Assembly: GCA_963971535.1 (NCBI GenBank)
Contig: OZ020592.1
Location: 125,785,672 to 125,849,671, forward strand
Length of the DNA: 64,000 nt
Source of the DNA: Notolepis coatsorum
Taxonomy: Eukaryota > Chordata > Actinopteri > Aulopiformes > Paralepididae
Direction of reading: 5' to 3'
How positions within the stretch are numbered: position 1 is the first letter of the stretch; the number at the start of each line of letters is the position of its first letter. Below are positions 56,601 through 64,000 of this stretch, piece by piece. Both the position numbers and the translations under genes were made by a program. The notes below the pieces were generated by a model that worked only from the letters and a program-made list of their open reading frames with translations, was not told the DNA's origin and searched no databases.

Positions 56601-59600
56601 TAGGGTTAACATAATAAAGGTGTTAGGGTTAACATATGAAAGGTTAACATAATAAAGGTGTTAGGGTTAACATAATAAAGGTGTTAGGGTTAACATAATA
56701 AAGGTGTTAGGGTTAACATAATAAAGGTGTTAGGGTTAACATAATAAAGGTTAACATAATAAAGGTTAACATAATAAAGGTGTTAGGGTTAACATAACAA
56801 AGGTGTTAGGGTTAACATAATAAAGGTGTTAGGGTTAACATAATAAAGGTGTTAGGGTTAACATAATAAAGGTTAACATAATAAAGGTGTTAGGGTTAAC
56901 ATAATAAAGGTGTTAGGGTTAACATAATAAAGGTTAACATAATAAAGGTGTTAGGGTTAACATAATAAAGGTGTTAGGGTTAACATAATAAAGGTGTTAG
57001 GGTTAACATAATAAAGGTGTTAGGGTTAACATAACAGAGGTGTTAGGGTTAACATAATAAAGGTGTTAGGGTTAACATAACAAAGGTGTTAGGGTTAACA
57101 TAATAAAGGTGTTAGGGTTAACATAATAAAGGTGTTAGGGTTAACATAATAAAGGTGTTAGGGTTAACATAATAAAGGTGTTAGGGTTAACATAATAAAG
57201 GTGTTAGGGTTAACATAACAGAGGTGTTAGGGTTAACATAATAAAGGTGTTAGGGTTAACATAATAAAGGTTAACATAATAAAGGTGTTAGGGTTAACAT
57301 AATAAAGGTGTTAGGGTTAACATAATAAAGGTGTTAGGGTTAACATAATAAAGGTGTTAGGGTTAACATAATAAAGGTGTTAGGGTTAACATAATAAAGG
57401 TGTTAGGGTTAACATAACAGAGGTGTTAGGGTTAACATAATAAAGGTGTTAGGGTTAACATAACAGAGGTGTTAGGGTTAACATAACAGAGGTGTTAGGG
57501 TTAACATAATAAAGGTGTTAGGGTTAACATAATAAAGGTGTTAGGGTTAACATAACAGAGGTGTTAGGGTTAACATAATAAAGGTGTTAGGGTTAACATA
57601 ATAAAGGTGTTAGGGTTAACATAATAAAGGTGTTAGGGTTAACATAATAACGGTGTTAGGGTTAACATAATAAAGGTGTTAGGGTTAACATAATAACGGT
57701 GTTAGGGTTAACATAATAAAGGTGTTAGGGTTAACATAATAAAGGTGTTAGGGTTAACATAACAAAGGTGTTAGGGTTAACATAATAAAGGTGTTAGGGT
57801 TAACATAATAACGGTGTTAGGGTTAACATAATAAAGGTGTTAGGGTTAACATAATAACGGTGTTAGGGTTAACATAATAAAGGTGTTAGGGTTAACATAA
57901 TAAAGGTGTTAGGGTTAACATAACAAAGGTGTTAGGGTTAACATAATAAAGGTGTTAGGGTTAACATAATAAAGGTGTTAGGGTTAACATAATAAAGGTG
58001 TTAGGGTTAACATAACAGAGGTGTTAGGGTTAACATAATAAAGGTGTTAGGGTTAACATAACAAAGGTGTTAGGGTTAACATAATAAAGGTGTTAGGGTT
58101 AACATAATAACGGTGTTAGGGTTAACATAATAAAGGTGTTAGGGTTAACATAATAACGGTGTTAGGGTTAACATAATAAAGGTGTTAGGGTTAACATAAT
58201 AAAGGTGTTAGGGTTAACATAATAAAGGTGTTAGGGTTAACATAATAAAGGTGTTAGGGTTAACATAACAGAGGTGTTAGGGTTAACATAATAAAGGTGT
58301 TAGGGTTAACATAATAAAGGTGTTAGGGTTAACATAACAGAGGTGTTAGGGTTAACATAATAAAGGTGTTAGGGTTAACATAACAAAGGTGTTAGGGTTA
58401 ACATAATAACGGTGTTAGGGTTAACATAATAAAGGTGTTAGGGTTAACATAATAACGGTGTTAGGGTTAACATAATAAAGGTGTTAGGGTTAACATAATA
58501 AAGGTGTTAACCCTGTTAGGGTTAACATAATAAAGGTGTTAGGGTTAACATAATAAAGGTGTTAGGGTTAACATAACAGAGGTGTTAGGGTTAACATAAT
58601 AAAGGTGTTAGGGTTAACATAATAAAGGTGTTAGGGTTAACATAATAAAGGTGTTAGGGTTAACATAACAGAGGTGTTAGGGTTAACATAATAAAGGTGT
58701 TAGGGTTAACATAACAGAGGTGTTAGGGTTAACATAATAAAGGTGTTAGGGTTAACATAACAAAGGTGTTAGGGTTAACATAATAAAGGTGTTAGGGTTA
58801 ACATAATAAAGGTGTTAGGGTTAACATAATAAAGGTGTTAGGGTTAACATAATAAAGGTGTTAGGGTTAACATAATAAAGGTGTTAGGGTTAACATAATA
58901 AAGGTGTTAGGGTTAACATAATAAAGGTGTTAGGGTTAACATAATAAAGGTGTTAGGGTTAACATAATAAAGGTGTTAGGGTTAACATAATAAAGGTGTT
59001 AGGGTTAACATAATAAAGGTGTTAGGGTTAACATAATAAAGGTGTTAGGGTTAACATAATAAAGGTGTTAGGGTTAACATAACAGAGGTGTTAGGGTTAA
59101 CATAATAAAGGTGTTAGGGTTAACATAATAAAGGTTAACATAATAAAGGTGTTAGGGTTAACATAATAAGGTGTTAGGGTTAACATAATAAAGGTGTTAG
59201 GGTTAACATAACAGAGGTGTTAGGGTTAACATAATAAAGGTGTTAGGGTTAACATAATAAAGGTGTTAGGGTTAACATAACAAAGGTGTTAGGGTTAACA
59301 TAATAAAGGTGTTAGGGTTAACATAATAAAGGTGTTAGGGTTAACATAACAAAGGTGTTAGGGTTAACATAATAAAGGTGTTAGGGTTAACATAATAAAG
59401 GTGTTAGGGTTAACATAATAAAGGTGTTAGGGTTAACATAATAAAGGTGTTAGGGTTAACATAACAAAGGTGTTAGGGTTAACATAATAAAGGTGTTAGG
59501 GTTAACATAACAGAGGTGTTAGGGTTAACATAATAAAGGTGTTAGGGTTAACATAATAAAGGTGTTAGGGTTAACATAACAAAGGTGTTAGGGTTAACAT

Positions 59601-62272
59601 AATAAAGGTGTTAGGGTTAACATAATAAAGGTGTTAGGGTTAACATAATAGAGGTGTTAGGGTTAACATAATAAAGGTGTTAGGGTTAACATAATAAAGG
59701 TGTTAGGGTTAACATAACAAAGGTGTTAGGGTTAACATAATAAAGGTGTTAGGGTTAACATAATAAAGGTGTTAGGGTTAACATAATAAAGGTGTTAGGG
59801 TTAACATAATAAAGGTGTTAGGGTTAACATAATAAAGGTGTTAGGGTTAACATAATAAAGGTGTTAGGGTTAACATAATAAGGTGTTAGGGTTAACATAA
59901 TAAAGGTGTTAGGGTTAACATAATAAAGGTGTTAGGGTTAACATAATAAAGGTGTTAGGGTTAACATAATAAAGGTTAACATAATAAAGGTGTTAGGGTT
60001 AACATAATAAAGGTGTTAGGGTTAACATAATAAAGGTGTTAGGGTTAACATAATAAAGGTGTTAGGGTTAACATAATAAAGGTGTTAGGGTTAACATAAC
60101 AGAGGTGTTAGGGTTAACATAATAAAGGTGTTAGGGTTAACATAATAAAGGTTAACATAATAAAGGTGTTAGGGTTAACATAATAAGGTGTTAGGGTTAA
60201 CATAACAGAGGCGTTAGGGTTAACATAATAAAGGTGTTAGGGTTAACATAATAAGGTGTTAGGGTTAACATAACAGAGGCGTTAGGGTTAACATAATAAA
60301 GGTGTTAGGGTTAACATAATAAAGGTGTTAGGGTTAACATAATAAAGGTGTTAGGGTTAACATAACAAAGGTGTTAGGGTTAACATAATAAAGGTGTTAG
60401 GGTTAACATAACAAAGGTGTAGGGTTAACATAATAAAGGTGTTAGGGTTAACATAATAAAGGTGTTAGGGTTAACATAATAAAGGTGTTAGGGTTAACAT
60501 AATAAAGGTGTTAGGGTTAACATAATAAAGGTGTTAGGGTTAACATAACAGAGGTGTTAGGGTTAACATAATAAAGGTGTTAGGGTTAACATAATAGAGG
60601 TGTTAGGGTTAACATAATAAAGGTGTTAGGGTTAACATAACAGAGGTGTTAGGGTTAACATAATAAAGGTGTTAGGGTTAACATAATAAAGGTGTTAGGG
60701 TTAACATAATAAAGGTGTTAGGGTTAACATAATAAAGGTGTTAGGGTTAACATAACAAAGGTGTTAGGGTTAACATAATAAAGGTGTTAGGGTTAACATA
60801 ACAGAGGTGTTAGGGTTAACATAATAAAGGTGTTAGGGTTAACATAACAAAGGTGTTCGGGTTAACATAATAAAGGTGTTAGGGTTAACATAATAAAGGT
60901 GTTAGGGTTAACATAACAGAGGTGTTAGGGTTAACATAATAAAGGTGTTAGGGTTAACATAATAAAGGTGTTAGGGTTAACATAATAAAGGTGTTAGGGT
61001 TAACATAACAAAGGTGTTAGGGTTAACATAATAAGGTGTTAGGGTTAACATAACAGAGGTGTTAGGGTTAACATAATAAAGGTGTTAGGGTTAACATAAT
61101 AAAGGTGTTAGGGTTAACATAACAGAGGTGTTAGGGTTAACATAATAAAGGTGTTAGGGTTAACATAATAAAGTTGTTAGGGTTAACATAATAAAGGTGT
61201 TAGGGTTAACATAACAGAGGTGTTAGGGTTAACATAATAAAGGTGTTAGGGTTAACATAATAAAGGTGTTAGGGTTAACATAACAAAGGTGTTAGGGTTA
61301 ACATAATAAAGGTGTTAGGGTTAACATAACAAAGGTGTTAGGGTTAACATAATAAAGGTGTTAGGGTTAACATAATAAAGGTTAACATAATAAAGGTGTT
61401 AGGGTTAACATAATAAAGGTGTTAGGGTTAACATAATAAAGGTGTTAGGGTTAACATAACAAAGGTGTTAGGGTTAACATAACAGAGGTGTTAGGGTTAA
61501 CATAATAAAGGTGTTAGGGTTAACATAACAAAGGTGTTAGGGTTAACATAATAAAGGTGTTAGGGTTAACATAATAAAGGTGTTAGGGTTAACATAATAA
61601 AGGTGTTAGGGTTAACATAATAAAGGTGTTAGGGTTAACATAATAAAGGTGTTAGGGTTAACATAATAAAGGTGTTAGGGTTAACATAATAAAGGTGTTA
61701 GGGTTAACATAACAGAGGTGTTAGGGTTAACATAATAAAGGTGTTAGGGTTAACATAATAAAGGTGTTAGGGTTAACATAACAAAGGTGTTAGGGTTAAC
61801 ATAATAAAGGTGTTAGGGTTAACATAATAAAGGTGTTAGGGTTAACATAATAAAGGTGTTAGGGTTAACATAATAAAGGTGTTAGGGTTAACATAATAAA
61901 GGTGTTAGGGTTAACATAATAAAGGTGTTAGGGTTAACATAATAAAGGTGTTAGGGTTAACATAATAAAGGTGTTAGGGTTAACATAATAAAGGTGTTAG
62001 GGTTAACATAATAAAGGTGTTAGGGTTAACATAATAAAGGTGTTAGGGTTAACATAACAGAGGTGTTAGGGTTAACATAATAAAGGTGTTAGGGTTAACA
62101 TAATAAAGGTTAACATAATAAAGGTGTTAGGGTTAACATAATAAGGTGTTAGGGTTAACATAACAGAGGCGTTAGGGTTAACATAATAAAGGTGTTAGGG
62201 TTAACATAATAAAGGTGTTAGGGTTAACATAATAAAGGTGTTAGGGTTAACATAACAGAGGTGTTAGGGTTT
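53607..62272 (+). repeat. 23-bp satellite with TTAGGGTTA core, right block (about 8.7 kb)
   Basis: About 380 units continuing the left block in the same orientation. Variants differ from the left block: AACGG units cluster at about 57650-58450 and GGCGTT units at about 54880-56190 and 60210-62170. TAGAGG units are almost absent. One inverted unit lies at 58506-58526. The array ends in GTTAGGGTTTAAGATAAC. Confidence 0.97.
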
Positions 62273-62704
62273 AAGATAACAAATGTCTTTACTAGATTAC
62301 ACTGAATCTCTTCCTTTCTCGAACCTTCTCTCAGACTCAAAAGTCAGGTCTTCCTACAAAGACAGGATACAGGCTGATGTTGCCAGTGAATCATGTCTCT
62401 TTGTGTCACGTGTTTGTTTGTATGTTGTGTTGCAGTTAGTGAATACAGTTACGTGAGGAATAATCCGCCTCAGGAACCTTGTTGTATGTTTGCTCGTCTC
62501 TGGCCTCAAAATTTACAACGTTCAGCAAGACTGGTCATGTTAAATGAAAGTGTATTGCAGCAGGACATATACTCCAGATTCCCTGGCAGACGTAACAGTA
62601 GGGTGGTACAACTTGTCATTGGATTATTGATTTAGTTCGTTATGAATTATGATTATGCTACATCAGTGTATGCATAATAAGATATTTTTTTAAGTGTATA
62701 ATTA
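62273..62704 (+). other. Unique intron sequence before the second exon
   Basis: No repeat or motif recognised; the + ORF at 62393-62635 shows no family features. Confidence 0.5.
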
Positions 62705-62823
62705 TGTGTGTCTACATGACCTCCAGGCTGGGGCTGCACTGATAACTCTGTGTGTCTACATGTCCTCTAGGCTGGGACGGCTGGGGCTGCACTGATAACT
62801 CTGTGTGTCTACATGTCCTCTAG
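62705..62823 (+). repeat. Triplicated intron/exon boundary upstream of the second exon
   Basis: Three tandem copies of TGTGTGTCTACATGNCCTC plus acceptor plus the first exon codons start at 62705, 62749 and 62802. Acceptor AGs end at 62726, 62770 and 62823. The first copy lacks 9 bp of exon sequence. If either upstream acceptor were used, the in-frame reading would hit TAG at 62768-62770 or 62821-62823, so only the last gives the family protein. Confidence 0.85.
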
Positions 62824-63002
62824 GCTGGGACGGCTGGGGGTGCACGGATAACTCCGCAGCCTACTCCTATGGCTTCCAGCTGCTGTCCACCTTGCTGCTC
62901 TGTCTCAGTAATCTGATGTTTGTCCCTCCCGTGGCCGTGGCCGTCCGTCACCACTACCTGCTGGAGGCGTCCGTCTACATCTTCACCATGCTCTTCTCCA
63001 CC
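62824..63002 (+). CDS. tmem8b: TMEM8-family (TMEM8B-like) exon: end of EGF-like domain and first membrane segments
   Basis: 179 bp between acceptor CCTCTAG and donor GTGAGT (63003). With the leftover G of the exon at 6142-6284, the protein continues GWDGWGCTDNSAAYSYGF, then QLLSTLLLCLSNLMFVPPVA, then VAVRHHYLLEASVYIFTMLF and ST. WDGWGCTD supplies the last EGF cysteine. LLSTLLLCLSNLMFVPPVAVAV is the first membrane helix, and LLEASVYIFTMLFST starts the second, where family members continue with a YHACD-type motif in the next exon (outside the window). The conserved TLLLCLSNLMF block is typical of TMEM8A/TMEM8B and differs from myomaker (TMEM8C). Splice phase is 1 at the start and 0 at the end. 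Confidence 0.92.
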
Positions 63003-63024
63003 GTGAGTAGCCGACACACAGGCC

Positions 63025-63093
63025 AGTGCTGCAGAGTGTTGCAGAGTGTTGCAGAGTGTTGCAGAGTGTTGCAGAGTGTTGCAGAGTGTTGCA
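63025..63093 (+). repeat. 10-bp tandem repeat just after the exon
   Basis: GTTGCAGAGT repeated about six and a half times, beginning 23 bp after the donor. Each unit contains TTGCAG. Confidence 0.9.
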
Positions 63094-63169
63094 GTGTCAC
63101 ACAGAGAGTAACCTCGTTCCCAGTTTTATCTTCTCTGTGAGATAATTAAGCATTAGATCACGAGCACTG

Positions 63170-63777
63170 GCGGACTCAGGGGGGGGGCAGGGACCGCCCC
63201 CCCTGGTGCCCCCACGGTCGAAAAACGCGCCCTTAAGTGCCCTTTTGAGTGAAAGAAATTAGAGGATGTGCCCTATTGGTGCCCCCACGGTTGAAAAACG
63301 CGCGCTAAAGTGCCCTTTTGAGTGAAGGAAATTAGAGGATGTACCCTATTGGTGCCCCCACGGTTGAAAAACGTGCGCTAAAGTGCCCTTTTGAGTGAAA
63401 GAAATGAGAGGATGTGCCCTATTGGTGCCCCCACGGTTGAAAAATGCATGCTAAAGTGCCCTTTTGAGTGGCGAAAAATTAGAAGGTGTGCCCTATTGGT
63501 GCTCTTTCAATGGTCTAAACTTGACCATGTGCCCCACGGTTAAATAATATCACGTAAAAGTGCCCTTTTGAGTGAAAGAAATGAGAGGACGTGCCCTATT
63601 GGTGCCCCCACGGTTGAAAAACGTACGCTAAAGTGCCCTTTTGAGTGGTGAAAAATAGAAGGTGTGCCCTATTGGTGCTCTTCCAATGGTCTAAACTTGA
63701 CCATGTGCCCCACGGTTAAATAATATCACGCAAAAGTGCCCTTTTGAGTGAAAGAAATTAGAGGACGTGCCCTATTG
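63170..63777 (+). repeat. 72-bp tandem repeat array
   Basis: About seven units built on GGTGCCCCCACGGTTGAAAA and AAGTGCCCTTTTGAGTGAAA. Two units carry an extra segment with CAATGGTCTAAACTTGACCA and a TTAAATAATATCACG variant, indicating a larger alternating unit. A hairpin-prone GGGGGGGCAGGGACCGCCCCCC lies at its left edge (about 63180-63202). It abuts the LINE fragment at 63778. Confidence 0.85.
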
Positions 63778-64000
63778 GGCCTGATCTCTGCCAACGACGA
63801 GAGGGCCTACCTGGAAGAGGTAGAGAAACTGTCACAGTGGTGTCAGGAGAACTGCCTCTCCCTGAACGTCAGCAAAACAAAAGAGATGATTGTGGACTTC
63901 AGGAGGTCGGGGGTCAAGGACTACAGCCCCCTCAGCATTGACGGGGCACCGGTTGAGAGAGCGAACAGTTTCAAGTACCTCGGAGCCCACATATCCGAGG
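63778..64000 (+). pseudogene. LINE reverse-transcriptase fragment, running off the window
   Basis: Open + frame to the window end. It reads GLISANDERAYLEEVEKLSQ, then WCQENCLSLNVSKTKEMIVD, then FRRSG, ending VERANSFKYLGAHISE. LNVSKTKEMIVDFRR and FKYLG-x-HIS form the conserved post-palm region of CR1/L2/Jockey-type LINE reverse transcriptases. The 5' side is truncated at the 72-bp array. Whether the copy is intact further right cannot be judged. Confidence 0.8.

Larger units (their letters stand above)
6285..62823 (+). other. tmem8b: 56.5-kb intron of the TMEM8-family gene
   Basis: Inferred from the two flanking exons, which join in phase (split codon G|GC). About 60% is tandem repeat (28-, 38-, 35- and 23-bp units) and most of the rest is mobile elements. 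The donor (GCAG|GTGACC) is weak relative to consensus. The acceptor CCTCTAG at 62817-62823 is the last of three tandem copies. Confidence 0.85.

Noticed and set aside
25294-62272. True telomere or chromosome end
   Set aside because: TTAGGG is embedded in a 23-bp unit rather than repeated directly, and unique gene sequence lies on both sides.
62393-62635. Additional TMEM8-family exon in the 80-codon + ORF
   Set aside because: No similarity to the family recognised, and the flanking exons already join directly in phase.

Overview
The window is a vertebrate nuclear genome segment, most likely from a ray-finned (teleost) fish. Two exons on the + strand (6142-6284 and 62824-63002) encode consecutive parts of a TMEM8-family membrane protein (best match by eye TMEM8B), with consensus splice signals, matching split-codon phase and a continuous protein across the junction. 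The mobile elements (L2-like LINEs, PIF/Harbinger-like, hAT/ZBED, piggyBac-like, tRNA-derived SINEs, Ty3/gypsy-like LTR elements) also fit a teleost. I cannot name the species. No prokaryotic gene, CRISPR array or operon is present; nearly every other open reading frame is repeat or transposon sequence.

Layout. 1-6141 is the end of an upstream intron: LINE 3' pieces, a hAT MITE, a tandem block of tRNA-like SINE heads, and a 21-bp minisatellite present in opposite orientations (1911-2535 and 3349-5577), with a SINE in the spacer and an 1.8-kb PIF/Harbinger-like element splitting the second arm. 6142-6284 is the first exon. The next intron is 56.5 kb (6285-62823) and is mostly tandem repeat: a 28-bp minisatellite (6315-6879 and 18631-19568) split by an 11.75-kb insert with roughly 300-bp inverted ends; a 38-bp minisatellite (19655-20464, resuming at 22068) split by a ZBED-type hAT; a MITE; a 35-bp minisatellite (22891-25215); and a 23-bp satellite (25294-43311 and 53607-62272, near 26.7 kb, about 1,180 units) whose every full unit contains the telomere-like core TTAGGGTTA.

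The 23-bp satellite is interrupted by a 10.3-kb LTR retroelement lying on the - strand (43312-53606) with a 5-bp target duplication and a tRNA-Asn-type primer binding site. Its main ORF (811 codons) fuses a coiled-coil segment resembling the tight-junction protein cingulin to a Gag-like protein. It keeps only the zinc-binding module of an integrase, so it is non-autonomous. A second LTR element (8868-14865) has two LTRs of 2.8 and 3.0 kb around an internal region of only 182 bp.

The second exon (62824-63002) is preceded by a triplicated splice-acceptor segment. Downstream are a 10-bp repeat, a 72-bp repeat array and a LINE reverse-transcriptase ORF running off the window end. The only host gene supported is the TMEM8-family gene; the rest is intron filled with satellites and nested transposons, whose nesting gives a relative order: minisatellites first, mobile elements inserted later.
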